Shown here: piece after piece, positions 48,501-57,364 of the stretch | Position numbering within the stretch: position 1 is the stretch's first letter | Layout of the letters: every line of letters starts with the position of its first letter | Source of the DNA: Pseudomonadales bacterium | GTDB lineage: Bacteria > Pseudomonadota > Gammaproteobacteria > Pseudomonadales > Ketobacteraceae | Assembly (NCBI GenBank): GCA_020062665.1 | Contig: JAGUVW010000055.1 | Coordinates: 1 to 64,000, forward strand | Length of the DNA: 64,000 bases | Reading direction: 5' to 3' | Position numbers and translations under genes: made by a program | The notes under the pieces: model-generated | Seen by the model: only the letters and a program-made list of their open reading frames with translations | The model's database searches: none | What the model was told of the DNA's origin: nothing

Positions 48501-48633
48501 TGGTTTCACGGGATTTGAAGTAAGCAAGCGTGCCGAACACCACCAGCGGCGCGAGCGCCACCACCAGCATCACCGCCAGGAGCTTGTTCTGTATGGTCGG
48601 CGCCAACCAGCGGCGAATAAGATTTCTATCCAT
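45514..48633 (-). CDS. hybrid sensor histidine kinase with dCACHE, PAS and pseudo-receiver
   Basis: A 1039-residue inner-membrane kinase. Order: helix 17-37; periplasmic dCACHE-like sensor about 40-310; helix 318-337; HAMP about 338-390; PAS about 400-515; HisKA with phospho-His544 ([10 protein letters not shown]); HATPase with Asn661, DTGMGI at 689-694 and GGSGLGL at 718-724; a degenerate receiver-like segment about 783-895; and a true receiver with Asp920/Asp921, phospho-Asp964 (FMDCQMP) and Lys1016. No response regulator gene is adjacent. A Hpt partner must be encoded elsewhere. The ligand is unknown; dCACHE domains usually sense amino acids or other small metabolites. Confidence 0.93.
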   Translation of the reverse strand: MDRNLIRRWLAPTIQNKLLAVMLVVALAPLVVFGTLAYFKSRETIINQVGERLQAGSLLAMSQVDRTFGFSEENIRSWAALDAMQEVERGDPQGVVTGMLRDYQRAYAVYNTLVAVDLEGVVVAAGDKDLLGISVTQAEWFQRVRSTGQMDMSALRLDPLLGGYGVSISVPIYRSFSPDQMIGVLKASFDWQELLMQIQAIEVMPGGQSELGYAVLIDREGFVIAAPDFILAEDTGSTEQSDQLRVYGKRWWAAENPLLLDRLLNRSGHRYVRRGDAELLVVNMPAREFAHIKDTGWSLVLVRDAHDALADIAFIRERAILIGILAILLIGVVAYVMSRQIGEPISRLSSWAGELSRGNLDRKLSLRSNDELGQLAVSLDNMRQDIKSYMDEITESKERYQAIMSSIDCVVWEAQINPPRVTLLSGQVEHVLGHSPDQVLQMLLQWRKWIHPDHHDRILAAFQDSVAGARDSYVEFKVRHGDGQWVWLKALISVVIDGLKVTGLRGVIVDIDDIVKAAEGMAEARDIALKTAENKSRFMAIVSHEIRTPMNGLLGMLDMLNDTPLNDEQRETLRLATRSGRNLLSLVDDVMDFSRLESGEMEFRHEQVNVHELLHSAINLVAPDAYKAGLDIGIVLEASLPLKIVTDATKLRQLLTSLLSNAVKFTSHGSILLWAEMLPPHRLYVEVKDTGMGIDAEAQQDLFKPFVQADASSTRKYGGSGLGLALCQGIVNAMGGRIGVKSIKGVGSSFYFELPVEVPHGQTSLAARMRQAIQQYQQGQRYQNAAVLLIGDLPATQMVIQIACQQWGLEFHWEPKETRVMRNLEEILSSRNYRWIFIAQEISDRFWEKLSPYLNSSNQARVIQLRLPTERYGQRPLPHLYVPFSTAQLAECMTGFQRGDTLDMAPQLQVANLPKVLVVDDNEVNRRVACGYLRKMGFTCDIAENGQQALEAVQANAYVMVFMDCQMPLMDGYEATRRIREWLEGRPLPIIAVTANAMEGDREKCLAAGMDDYLAKPLRRESLEKTVEHWLPATQRAQH

Positions 48634-48824
48634 GCGTGTGGTAACAGGGTGTCCTTTTGTCAGATCATGGCCGCTATCCGTTCGGGGGATGCCGTGTACG
48701 GCAGTACTGGTGATGAGTATAGAAGCCCGCGCTGACTTTCACCGCCAATCCTTGCCCGTTCGGGGACGTTGCCAACCATTGGCTTGACTTGAATCGTGAT
48801 TTTTCTTTCGACCGGCAGCAGACA

Positions 48825-49892
48825 GTGAGCCTGATTCAACCTAAACACTTTCAAAAACGCATTCTGGACTGGTTCGACCGCCACGGCCGCACCCACCTGC
48901 CCTGGCAGCAGGACATCACCCCTTACCGGGTGTGGGTGTCCGAAATCATGCTGCAGCAGACCCAGGTGAACACCGTCATTCCCTATTACGAGCGCTTCAT
49001 GCTGCGCTTTCCCACGGTGGAAGCACTGGCTTCCGCGCCGGAAGACGACGTGCTGCAACACTGGGCCGGACTCGGCTACTACGCCCGCGCCCGCAACCTG
49101 CACAAGGCGGCCAAGCAGGTAGTGTCCGAGCATGGCGGCGAATTCCCCCGCTCGGTGGAGGCCCTGGCGGAACTTCCGGGCATCGGCCGCTCCACCGCCG
49201 GCGCCATCGCCAGCATCAGCATGGACATCCCGGCACCCATCCTCGACGGCAACGTGAAACGGGTGCTGACCCGCCTGCACGCGGTGGAAGGCTGGCCCGG
49301 CCTGCCCAAAGTGAGCGACGAACTCTGGCAGATCGCCGAACGCTACACCCCGGCCAAACGCACGGGCGCCTACACCCAGGCCATGATGGACCTGGGCGCC
49401 ACCCTCTGCACCCGCAGCAAACCTGCCTGCGCCATTTGTCCCCTCACCGATGTCTGCCAGGCCCGCGCGCAGGGCCGCCAGGGCGAATTCCCCCATTCCA
49501 AGCCGAAAAAGGACATGCCGGAAAAAGCCACCTGGATGCTGATGCTGCAACAGGGCGATTCCCTCCTTTTATACAAGCGCCCCCAGACCGGCATCTGGGG
49601 CGGCCTGTGGAGCCTGCCGGAATTCCCCACCCCCGAAGCCCTGGAATCCCGCCTCACCCTCGACGCCGGTGATGCCGGCTGGGAACTGGAGCCCTGGCTA
49701 CCCTTCCGCCACACCTTTTCCCACTATCACCTGGACATCCACCCGGTGCGGGTACGCCTGGGCAAAAAGCGCCGCCCCCGTATCATGGAAGGCGCGGATC
49801 AGGTCTGGTATAACAGGGCGCAAATTCAGGATCTGGGGCTCGCCGCCCCGGTCAAAAAACTGATCGACCAGTTACTGCAGGAATCCCCATGA
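48825..49892 (+). CDS. mutY: adenine DNA glycosylase MutY, GTG start likely
   Basis: MutY removes adenine mispaired with 8-oxoguanine. From the GTG at 48825 the product has 355 residues, close to the usual 350: catalytic Glu40 ([10 protein letters not shown]), helix-hairpin-helix [10 protein letters not shown], Asp141 (ILDGNVKRV), a [4Fe-4S] cluster Cys195-x6-Cys202-x2-Cys205-x5-Cys211, and a C-terminal NUDIX-like domain recognising 8-oxoG. A TTG at 48789 opens the frame but adds a non-homologous dozen residues. It overlaps yggX by 4 bases. Confidence 0.95.
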   Translation: MSLIQPKHFQKRILDWFDRHGRTHLPWQQDITPYRVWVSEIMLQQTQVNTVIPYYERFMLRFPTVEALASAPEDDVLQHWAGLGYYARARNLHKAAKQVVSEHGGEFPRSVEALAELPGIGRSTAGAIASISMDIPAPILDGNVKRVLTRLHAVEGWPGLPKVSDELWQIAERYTPAKRTGAYTQAMMDLGATLCTRSKPACAICPLTDVCQARAQGRQGEFPHSKPKKDMPEKATWMLMLQQGDSLLLYKRPQTGIWGGLWSLPEFPTPEALESRLTLDAGDAGWELEPWLPFRHTFSHYHLDIHPVRVRLGKKRRPRIMEGADQVWYNRAQIQDLGLAAPVKKLIDQLLQESP

Positions 49893-50161
49893 GCCGCACC
49901 GTGTTCTGCCGCAAATACCAGAAGGAATTGGAGGGTTTGCCCGCCCCGCCCTACCCCGGCCCCCGCGGCCAGTTCGTGTTCGAGAACGTGTCCCGCCAGG
50001 CCTGGATGGAGTGGCTGAAACACCAGACCATGCTGATCAACGAAAAGCGCCTGAACCTGCTGGAACCCAGCACCCAGACCTACCTGCAGGGGGAGTTCGA
50101 CAAGTTCATTGCCGGCCAGGAATACGAGCAGCCAGAGGGCTATGTTCCGCCAAGTACCTGA
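49889..50161 (+). CDS. yggX: oxidative damage protection protein YggX
   Basis: A 90-residue protein of the Fe(II) trafficking family that protects iron-sulfur proteins from oxidation. It starts [16 protein letters not shown] with the conserved Cys7 and contains NEKRLN and YVPP. It is coupled to mutY by an ATGA overlap, as in most gammaproteobacteria. Confidence 0.96.
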   Translation: MSRTVFCRKYQKELEGLPAPPYPGPRGQFVFENVSRQAWMEWLKHQTMLINEKRLNLLEPSTQTYLQGEFDKFIAGQEYEQPEGYVPPST

Positions 50162-50196
50162 TTGGAAAATATTTCGGGGGGAGATTTGGACAGGGC

Positions 50197-50225
50197 TTGA
50201 CGCCGGAGCGGCCAGCCTGTTTAAT
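50197..50225 (+). promoter_or_regulatory. sigma-70 promoter of tRNA-Phe
   Basis: TTGACG (50197-50202) and TTTAAT (50220-50225) are separated by exactly 17 bases. A GC-rich discriminator (CGCGG) follows, as is common for stable RNA genes. The tRNA starts 18 bases after the -10 element. Confidence 0.75.
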
Positions 50226-50243
50226 ACGCGGCTCTTGCGACAT

Positions 50244-50319
50244 GCCCGGATAGCTCAGTCGGTAGAGCAGGGGATTGAAAATCCCCGTGTCGGTGGTTCA
50301 ATTCCGCCTCCGGGCACCA
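50244..50319 (+). tRNA. tRNA-Phe (GAA)
   Basis: A 76-base tRNA with all arms: acceptor GCCCGGA/TCCGGGC, D arm GCTC/GAGC, anticodon stem GGGGA/TCCCC with loop TTGAAAA (anticodon GAA at 50277-50279), T arm GGTGG/CCGCC with TTCAATT, and an encoded ACCA 3' end. It follows mutY-yggX as in Pseudomonas. Confidence 0.98.
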
Positions 50320-50328
50320 CCTTTCGAA

Positions 50329-50357
50329 AGCCTTGACAGCGATGTCAGGGCTTTTTT
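50329..50357 (+). terminator. intrinsic terminator after tRNA-Phe
   Basis: A 10-bp stem (AGCCTTGACA / TGTCAGGGCT, one G-T pair) closes a GCGA tetraloop and is followed by a run of T. Confidence 0.9.
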
Positions 50358-50900
50358 GTTTCCAGCGCTACACCCAGGGGCTGACATCTACCCCGCCCTC
50401 TCCCCGATACCCACCTGAGCCGACTGCAGCAAACAATGTTTTTGCCTGGCGCTCACCCTGCATTGCCTGCCACTTGATCAAACGAACACATTCACGATGA
50501 TGCAACACAGTGGGCGCCACGATGCAGCGCGCAGAATCTCGACCCGCACAGAGCGCAACCACACAGCAAAAACATCTCCGCATTTTTCTCGGCCTGCAGA
50601 CTTGATCAGTCACGGCTGAATATTTTCATCACAAATCCAGCACATCGACCTGACTCAATAACCACGATGTTCCCCGGTCTCGCGTAGCTGTTTATGAGAT
50701 CAAATTCAGGATTTTTTCCGTTTCAATCCGACCACGCAGCTTTGTGTTTCAACAAAGGGTTGTTAGTATGAATCGTCATAAAAAAATCAGATCGGATTTC
50801 TGCTTGACCAACATCGCTCCGATCCATTTTCTACGCTGTGCATGCTTCACTCCGGTGCAATTTTTCGCACTCTTCCCTGACGTCACGAGAGATCACCACC
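50358..50900. other. non-coding region before the acyltransferase gene
   Basis: About 540 bases with lower GC than the surroundings. A minus-strand 81-codon frame (50368-50613) has no recognisable features and is not called. CTTTGT-GTTTCA-ACAAAG (50740-50757) is a small inverted repeat that may belong to the promoter of the following gene. No RNA gene was recognised after the tRNA terminator. Confidence 0.5.
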
Positions 50901-52217
50901 ATGAGTACCGAGAATCTGAAGGTCGACCACCACTTAAGCGAATGCGTGGCATCACTTTACCTGGCATCGAAATGGTTAGTGTGGCTGATACTGATTGCAA
51001 CGACAGCGACCGCGGGTGCTTTGCCGCTGGGGCTCACGTGCATCGCATTGGCGTGTGTCGCATGGGTGCTGGAAGCGCGCCAATCCATCCGTGATCCCGG
51101 AAATTGGGTGTTATTGTCCTGCGGCACAGCGTTGCTGGTGCTTGAATTTGTGCTGGCACCCATCAGCCACACCGCCAGCGATCATCTGGCGGCATTGCCA
51201 CTGATTGCGCTATTTGGTTTCTACAGTCTTTATTCCGTTTTCCGTCAGCCTTTTGCGTTTTTGTATGCCAAGGTTCAGCACGTGCCTCGCTTGCGACATC
51301 AGCACAGTCACTGGTGGCTGGTACTGTTGTCCGTGGCAGCGCTGTTCAGCCTGATTCTTTCACCCACAGTGCAACCCTGGGCGATTGCCGGCGTTGCGCT
51401 GAGCGGATTTATCGGTCATGCCTGGCTGCAACTGGTGGGCGTTGGGAGTGCATGGAAACCGGCCACGGAACGCAAGGTGGGCGAATTCGAGTTCCGCCGC
51501 GTTCCCAACACGCCTGAAGATCTGAAACCACTCTATGAACTCTATGTGTCGGAGCTGATGCCGTCGCTGCAGGAAGGTTCCAAGTTCGTGCCCACACCCG
51601 TGGAAAAACTGGTGGAAGAAAAGATGCGCGCGGACATGCCGTTCTGGCCCCAGATTGCCTACTTCGCCGCATATCACAATGGTCAGCTGATTGGCACCAA
51701 ATCCTGTCAGTTCGATGCACCCGGCTGCAAGCTACCATTCGAACACGGCCACACCCAGCCGTTGAGCCTGAACCGGCTGCGGGAAATCGGCAATATCGTA
51801 GAGCTGGGAAAATTCTGCGTGGCCGAGAAGTATCGCATGTCACCCGAAGTGTTCGCCGGCCTGCTGATCTGCACCACCGAGCTGGCGATGTCGCGGGACG
51901 TAACGTTTATCGTACTGCAGTCGGTGCTGCGATCCGCCCGCATTTACTCCAAGATGGGATTTGCCACCATGACCAAGGAGCCGGTTGCCAATCTGGAGCA
52001 CGGTGTAAAAGTGCAGCTGCTGGCAAAAAACATCACCGCCGAAGGTCAGTCCGACAATCCGCTGATGGCCAATGTGCAGGAACACTTTTCCCAGTATATC
52101 CTGTGCCGTTTCGTGTGGCGGCAGATCGCGCGCATGGCCATCAGCCGCATTACGCATCGGCCGGTTCCCGTCAGTATTCCCACCCGTGATCTGCCGGGCC
52201 TTGCCGTTTTCGCCTGA
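50901..52217 (+). CDS. membrane-anchored FeeM/GNAT-like acyltransferase
   Basis: A 438-residue fusion. The first 190 residues form about six hydrophobic helices. The C-terminal half is a GNAT-fold domain with the layout of N-acyl amino acid synthases and AHL synthases: ELMPSLQEGSKF, IAYFAAYHNGQLIGTKS, VELGKFCVAEKYRM, then IVLQSVLRSARIYSKMGF. Those enzymes use acyl-ACP as donor, and an ACP operon converges on this gene with an 11-base gap, so a joint pathway is plausible. The ATG at 50901 has GAGAG upstream; an ATG at 50838 is less likely. Acceptor unknown. The membrane fusion is unusual. Confidence 0.72.
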   Translation: MSTENLKVDHHLSECVASLYLASKWLVWLILIATTATAGALPLGLTCIALACVAWVLEARQSIRDPGNWVLLSCGTALLVLEFVLAPISHTASDHLAALPLIALFGFYSLYSVFRQPFAFLYAKVQHVPRLRHQHSHWWLVLLSVAALFSLILSPTVQPWAIAGVALSGFIGHAWLQLVGVGSAWKPATERKVGEFEFRRVPNTPEDLKPLYELYVSELMPSLQEGSKFVPTPVEKLVEEKMRADMPFWPQIAYFAAYHNGQLIGTKSCQFDAPGCKLPFEHGHTQPLSLNRLREIGNIVELGKFCVAEKYRMSPEVFAGLLICTTELAMSRDVTFIVLQSVLRSARIYSKMGFATMTKEPVANLEHGVKVQLLAKNITAEGQSDNPLMANVQEHFSQYILCRFVWRQIARMAISRITHRPVPVSIPTRDLPGLAVFA

Positions 52218-52228
52218 TGAGTTGCCGC

Positions 52229-53038
52229 TCAGCCCATCGCGAACACATGCATACGGTAGCCATCACGCAAGCTTTTCAGTGCGCTGTTGAACAGAAAGCC
52301 CGGCACTGAAATCACCTTGAAATCCCGCGCCCGCCCCACCACGGATACCGGCTCGCTCTGCGCCCGGTATCCGGCATCAAAAAACAGCTGTTCGGGAGCG
52401 GCTTCCAGCAATTTGAATTCACTGCCCAGGGCCAGGACATGGTCGTATGCCTTGCCCATGTGACGCTGGAAAAAATCCCGGTTCATCAAATCGCAGATCA
52501 GGGTGTGAACGGGAAACGCCTGACGCAGAACCTGCAACAACTCCACCACCTGCGCCTTGTCCAGGTACATGAATACGCCTTCGATCACGATCAGGGTGTT
52601 CGCCGCCGGATCGCAGGCCCGCAATGCCGGCTTCAATTCACCTTTGCCAAAGTTCACCGCAATGCGCTGCAGGGGGTTGGCACAGGTTTGCGGCGGCAGC
52701 CGCTGGTTCTTGTGGTGAATGATGGCGGGCTCGTCGATTTCGAACCAGCGCCCACCGGCAAGCCGATAGGCGCGGCTGTCGAAACCGGCACCGATATTCA
52801 CTACCTGCAGCTGCGGATCGGTCTTCAGGCGGCGAGCAATTTCATCCTGGAATATTCGCGACCGCACCACATTGCTGACATTCTGTTTGGGCGAGCCGGT
52901 AAAACTGTTGAAGATGGCCCGGCCTTCGTCCGTCATGAATTCGGCGGCATAGATGTCTGCGCAGATCGAGCGGGCAGACAGCGCATCCTGGGCACGGATG
53001 CCACAGCAGAAAAAGGCAGTTTTGGAAATGGCGTTCAT
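52229..53038 (-). CDS. class I SAM-dependent methyltransferase, LCMT/PPM type
   Basis: A 269-residue methyltransferase of the leucine carboxyl methyltransferase-like group. NIGAGFDSRAYRL at 81-93 is the SAM motif, FEID at 99-102 the ribose-binding acid, and VIEGVFMYL the post-motif. Relatives O-methylate carboxylates or hydroxyls on secondary metabolites, so this may cap the cluster product. It is the last gene of the 13-gene operon, 49 bases after the hydrolase. Confidence 0.88.
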   Translation of the reverse strand: MNAISKTAFFCCGIRAQDALSARSICADIYAAEFMTDEGRAIFNSFTGSPKQNVSNVVRSRIFQDEIARRLKTDPQLQVVNIGAGFDSRAYRLAGGRWFEIDEPAIIHHKNQRLPPQTCANPLQRIAVNFGKGELKPALRACDPAANTLIVIEGVFMYLDKAQVVELLQVLRQAFPVHTLICDLMNRDFFQRHMGKAYDHVLALGSEFKLLEAAPEQLFFDAGYRAQSEPVSVVGRARDFKVISVPGFLFNSALKSLRDGYRMHVFAMG

Positions 53039-53087
53039 GGTAGCGTCTACTCCCCAGACAGCAATCGATCCAGCGAAATCATTTCAG

Positions 53088-54035
53088 TCAGGCAGCAGTT
53101 TCGTTTGCTGCCATGTGTTCATTCCGGTACAGGCTTTCTACAAAATCCAGTAAATGCCGGTTGAATATTTTGTTCTGTTCAATCATCACCGAATGCCCGG
53201 CATTCTCCACCACGCTGAATTCGGTAGTGGCAAACGCCGTCGCCAGTTCACGACCAAAGGCAATTGGAAAGATTTTGTCATTGCCACCCGCGATGACGCG
53301 CACCGGACACTGCACCCGTGTCAACGATTGTTTGAAACTGTCGATGTTCTTGTTGTTTTCCAGCAGCACTTTGAGTAGCCAGGCCACTGCGGCGGGATCA
53401 CGGTTGTAGTCCGCATAGCTGGCCAGCAGATCCGCTTCGAAACCTTCAATGAACGCCAGATATTCATCGTCGAGTACAATCGGCATGAAGAAACGGAAGA
53501 TGTCCTTGATCGCCTCGGCGGTTTCCTCCGCGTCTGCCCCACGCGCACCGATCAAAGCCAGGCGACGCTGGATTTCCCAGAACAACATGTCGGTGCCCCG
53601 CGGTGAGCGCAGGCTTCCATTGGCAATGACAATGCCCCGAATGTCGCCAGCCCAGTCGGCCTGAATGTCAGGATGCCCCGCCACCAGTCCCGCCAGCAAT
53701 CCACCGAAGGAGTGGCCGACCAGCAGGGGCCGCTTCAACTCCAGTTGTTGCGCCAGTCTCACCGCGTCATCCACTAGATCATCGGCGCGCATACTGCCCC
53801 GCATTGCAAACGAGTTGCCCTGGCTGGGATAGTCAAACATGATCAGGCGAAAGTCCCGCAGCAGAGCCGGGATGCGGGTTTGATACGCCCAGGCACTGGC
53901 GCCACTGAACAGACCATTGAAAAACAGGATGTCGGCCTTGCGACCTTCACTCCTGTTGCCCTTGAAATAGCAACAGTAATCACGGTCATCGACGGCGACA
54001 GTTTGCCGGATCATCTCGCGCGATTTGATTGCCAT
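53088..54035 (-). CDS. alpha/beta hydrolase, possible releasing thioesterase
   Basis: A 315-residue alpha/beta hydrolase: nucleophile Ser109 in GHSFGG, oxyanion region FFNGLFSG, Asp in GGNDKIFP and His in ENAGHSV. A cap region rich in helices lies between about 135 and 235. In an ACP-based cluster it could release the acyl chain or form an ester. No signal peptide is present, so it is cytoplasmic. Confidence 0.88.
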   Translation of the reverse strand: MAIKSREMIRQTVAVDDRDYCCYFKGNRSEGRKADILFFNGLFSGASAWAYQTRIPALLRDFRLIMFDYPSQGNSFAMRGSMRADDLVDDAVRLAQQLELKRPLLVGHSFGGLLAGLVAGHPDIQADWAGDIRGIVIANGSLRSPRGTDMLFWEIQRRLALIGARGADAEETAEAIKDIFRFFMPIVLDDEYLAFIEGFEADLLASYADYNRDPAAVAWLLKVLLENNKNIDSFKQSLTRVQCPVRVIAGGNDKIFPIAFGRELATAFATTEFSVVENAGHSVMIEQNKIFNRHLLDFVESLYRNEHMAANETAA

Positions 54036-54059
54036 TCTGCTTCACCTGTATTTCGCTGA

Positions 54060-55358
54060 CTAGAACAGCAGGCTGGCGCCCGCCGTGATTCTGTTTCGGT
54101 AGAACTGTCTGAATTCGTCCTGGTTGCCGCCGTGGCTGGCCAGCACGGTGACGAACACGCGGCTGTAATCCGTGAGCGCACTGTTCAGATCCACCACCAC
54201 CAGGCTACCGCCATCGTCCGCGCTATAAGTCCAGCGCACCACCGCATCGAGACGGGATGCAATATCATTTTTGTTGTACTGCGTGGCGATATAGTGTCGA
54301 CGCAACCCGCCAGGACGTGTCAGCACACTTTGCCCCAGCGCAACGGTATCCATCCCCACTGCCAGCGGGTCAGACAGGCCTTGTTCGATCTGCTGGCGCA
54401 AGCGCTGCCCGGTATCCAGCAGGCTATCCACTTCGCGCTGATCCAATCCGGCTTCATTGTAAAAATATTCTGCCGACAGGTTTGAACCATCCAGAAAAGA
54501 ATACGCCGCGCCCAGCGTGACACCAGTCAGCCACTCTCCATCGCGAGCCGGCAAAATCGCGCCGGGCACCGGCACATAGTCAGTCTTGCGCACACCAATG
54601 TCAGTAAACAGCACCATGTAGTCGTTGAACGTATGCTGGGCAAAGCCACCCACCAACTGCTGGCTGTCCCGCTCACTGATGACCAGTGTTCCCGTCCAGT
54701 CACTGGCAAGATACTCATAGGTGAGCGCATAGGAGCGCTCGAACGATTGGTCGTGCGTTTCACCAGCGGCAAAATTGTCATGCAGTGACAGCACGCCGGA
54801 ATCGCCCAGATAGACACGACCCGTGAGAAAATCCTCGCCTTTCAATTCGACATTTGGCGTGTTGCGCCCGTTGTCGCTGGTGAACGGATTGCTCGGCGAA
54901 AAAAACAGGGATGGCCCCCACAACAATGCCTGGCGGCTGGCTTCCAGGGACAGGTTCGAGCCAATATCCAGCCGCAACAGGGCTTTGTTGATGAATTCTT
55001 CACGATCGTTCTGCACGGTGGCAGGATGCTCTTGCATGACGCCCTCCACTTCGGTGCGCATCACCTGAAAGCGTGGCGACAACTCTACCGTGACAGGTGA
55101 GCATTGCAGGGCGATATCAGGCCGGGCTTCGAAAAACGCCGTTTCACGGGGCAACTGCGCCAGCAGATTATCGGGGTTGAGCGTGCTGTCGGCCAGTTCC
55201 GCTCGTTCGCCAAATGCCACCAGCTCCCAGTTCATCGTCCAGTTGTCAGCGCCACCAACACAGTGGGTGAATTCATTGGCCCGTGCTTCCACATGAATAG
55301 CAGCAACTAACATGCCGGACACATACCATCTGCTCCGCTTTGCCCGCACGGATCTCAC
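54060..55358 (-). CDS. outer-membrane beta-barrel protein
   Basis: A 432-residue exported protein with a basic n-region (VRSVRAKRSRW), a signal peptide ending ARA, two conserved-looking Cys early in the mature part, many alternating beta strands (TGTLVISERDS, GVTLGAAYSFL, NLSAEYFYNEA) and a C-terminal Phe (SLLF), the BAM recognition hallmark. The frame starts at GTG 55358; GTG 55349 and ATG 55313 are alternatives. It lies behind an ABC exporter and a LolA-like gene and is a plausible outer-membrane receiver for their cargo. No characterised family is identified. Confidence 0.78.
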   Translation of the reverse strand: MRSVRAKRSRWYVSGMLVAAIHVEARANEFTHCVGGADNWTMNWELVAFGERAELADSTLNPDNLLAQLPRETAFFEARPDIALQCSPVTVELSPRFQVMRTEVEGVMQEHPATVQNDREEFINKALLRLDIGSNLSLEASRQALLWGPSLFFSPSNPFTSDNGRNTPNVELKGEDFLTGRVYLGDSGVLSLHDNFAAGETHDQSFERSYALTYEYLASDWTGTLVISERDSQQLVGGFAQHTFNDYMVLFTDIGVRKTDYVPVPGAILPARDGEWLTGVTLGAAYSFLDGSNLSAEYFYNEAGLDQREVDSLLDTGQRLRQQIEQGLSDPLAVGMDTVALGQSVLTRPGGLRRHYIATQYNKNDIASRLDAVVRWTYSADDGGSLVVVDLNSALTDYSRVFVTVLASHGGNQDEFRQFYRNRITAGASLLF

Positions 55359-55371
55359 TGGCGATACCGCG

Positions 55372-56124
55372 TCAGTTCAACTGAAAATCACGGGCAGACA
55401 GTGGCCGTGTTTCAATCGCGGAATAGGTCAGCGTCGTGACAGCATCTGCCGCCAGGGTATCCGTAATCTGCATGCGACTGACGAAGGGAATTGAACGGCC
55501 TTCATACGCGATGGAATTTTCGTACTGGAATCGCGCTGCTTTGATCAGCTTGCCCGAGACGGTGTAGAACTCCGCCTTCACCCCCAGGCCCGATGTCTGT
55601 GCCACCCAGTATTTGATGCGATCGTAGGTGACCGACTGGTTTGCCGCGGCCAGATCCAGTACGTAGCAGGTTTCACCTTCAACCGTGTCGGTGCCCACCA
55701 GGGTAGCGGTGTAATCGCGCACGTAATCGGTGGCGGCCACATCGCCATACGAGGCCTGTCCGCTCAAGCGCTGCCGCGGTGAAATCGGCACCGGCTTGCT
55801 CACCTTGGGCGAGGAAAACCACATGTTGTTTTTGCGCATCAGGATCTTGCGGCCACGGGCCTTGGCGGGGGACTGGATTTCCATCAGGTTGTCATCGCCA
55901 TTGGATTTCACTTCCAATGTCATACTGTCAGTGTCACGTCCACCTTTCGCAGTTACCACCGTCACTTTCCAGGCAATCCCCGGCAGCCCACCGCCCCTGG
56001 CCTTGTCGCTGGCCGCCAGAATCTGCGCCGCATCCGCAGGGCTTGCAACAGGTTCAGCCAGCGCTGGCGCAATCAACAGGCAGGCAAGCAGCATCACCCA
56101 ACATCTAGACATGTCCCAGCGCAT
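55372..56124 (-). CDS. LolA-like outer-membrane lipid/lipoprotein carrier
   Basis: A 250-residue periplasmic protein with signal peptide (LLACLLIAPALA) and a LolA/RseB-like half-barrel (SMTLEVKSNGDDNLMEI, ILMRKNNMWF, CYVLDLAA). Such carriers move lipids or lipoproteins across the periplasm. AAGGAG 9 bases upstream fixes the ATG at 56124, overlapping the permease gene by 20 bases. Being translated with an ABC permease and an outer-membrane barrel suggests a dedicated route rather than general lipoprotein sorting. Confidence 0.85.
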   Translation of the reverse strand: MRWDMSRCWVMLLACLLIAPALAEPVASPADAAQILAASDKARGGGLPGIAWKVTVVTAKGGRDTDSMTLEVKSNGDDNLMEIQSPAKARGRKILMRKNNMWFSSPKVSKPVPISPRQRLSGQASYGDVAATDYVRDYTATLVGTDTVEGETCYVLDLAAANQSVTYDRIKYWVAQTSGLGVKAEFYTVSGKLIKAARFQYENSIAYEGRSIPFVSRMQITDTLAADAVTTLTYSAIETRPLSARDFQLN

Positions 56125-57352
56125 CCACGATTCTCCTTCTCGATGCATTCCAGGCAGGCACCAGCGCCGCCGCTACGCCAAGCGGCAGAAAGAACAGAAA
56201 AATCAGCAGCAGATTCAAGGGCTGCACATCCACCTTGAGCGCCACCCGATCGGAAAAATTCGGCGGCAGGTAGGTCATGTCGAGGCCATTCACCAGCGCC
56301 GCCAGCACCAGCGTCGACAGCACGCCGATCACTCCCCCCAGCAACGCCAGCAACAAACCTTCGCAGGAAAACAGGTTGATCACTTGATGACGATGCATAC
56401 CGAGCGCGCGCAAGGTGCCGATTTCACGGGTGCGTTCCACCACCACCATGCCCATGGTGTTGATGACGCTGGTAATGGAGATCGTCAGCACGATGCTGAA
56501 GATGAAAATAAAGATCATGTTGAACAGATTGCGAATTGGCTGGTAAGAATTGGACATCTCCACCCAGGTCTTTACTTCCAGATCCAGACCGGAGGGCAGC
56601 AGGAGCTGCTCCACCCGCTGGCGGTGGACGTCAATGTCCGTCGCATCCTTCAGCATCACCAGCACCCGCGACGCGCCATCGGTATCCAGCAGATTCTGCG
56701 CCTGCACAAACGGCAGTAGCAGGTATTTGTCATTGGTGGCCTGGGCACCGGTGTTGAGCGTGTCGGCCACCGTGATATCCACCGCGTTGGCCATGCCCAC
56801 CAGGCTGGAGGAAAACAGCACCGCACTGTCGCCCTTGCTCAGGCCCATCATGGCAGCCAGGTCACTGCCCAGGATAGCGTCGGTGTCGGCGCGCATGTTC
56901 AGATCCGGCAATGACACATCGGTTTCCGCCGCCACGGACTGGCGCACGCGGTTGACATGATCCGCCACCACGCCTTCGCCGATAAAGATCACGGATGTCA
57001 CGCCGTTGGACAGCAACCCCTGGAAGCTGATGCGCGGTGTCACAAAATCCACCGCCGGATCGGCTTCCAGCAGCGCAACGATTTGCGCCATTTCAGCGGC
57101 AGACAGGAAATAGCGTTCCGGGTCGGTCTGCGCCCCCCGCGCATAATCTCTTTTGGTAACGGTGAGATGGCCAAGCATTTCACCACTGATGGCATTGAGG
57201 GCCAATCCCTGGTACACGAATGAGGTGTACCCGGTAAACAGTGCAATGGCGGAAAAGCCTGCCGCCAGCGAAAACAGCGTGACAAAACTGCGGCGTTTGT
57301 TCTTCAGTATGTTGCGCAATCCCAGTGTCAGGTAAACCATCATCGTTTTCAT
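56105..57352 (-). CDS. ABC transporter permease, LolE/MacB type
   Basis: A 415-residue permease with one N-terminal helix (SFVTLFSLAAGFSAIALF), a large periplasmic domain, and three C-terminal helices with the FtsX loop REIGTLRALG. It pairs with the ATPase gene 12 bases upstream. It resembles LolC/E and MacB subunits, which pull substrates from the membrane to a periplasmic acceptor. The LolA-like acceptor is encoded next. Confidence 0.92.
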   Translation of the reverse strand: MKTMMVYLTLGLRNILKNKRRSFVTLFSLAAGFSAIALFTGYTSFVYQGLALNAISGEMLGHLTVTKRDYARGAQTDPERYFLSAAEMAQIVALLEADPAVDFVTPRISFQGLLSNGVTSVIFIGEGVVADHVNRVRQSVAAETDVSLPDLNMRADTDAILGSDLAAMMGLSKGDSAVLFSSSLVGMANAVDITVADTLNTGAQATNDKYLLLPFVQAQNLLDTDGASRVLVMLKDATDIDVHRQRVEQLLLPSGLDLEVKTWVEMSNSYQPIRNLFNMIFIFIFSIVLTISITSVINTMGMVVVERTREIGTLRALGMHRHQVINLFSCEGLLLALLGGVIGVLSTLVLAALVNGLDMTYLPPNFSDRVALKVDVQPLNLLLIFLFFLPLGVAAALVPAWNASRRRIVDALGHV

Positions 57353-57364
57353 GGCATGCTCGAT

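Noticed and set aside
50368..50613. 81-codon minus-strand frame after tRNA-Phe
   Set aside because: Cys/Arg-rich, no ribosome site or homologous feature seen. Kept only as part of the intergenic note.
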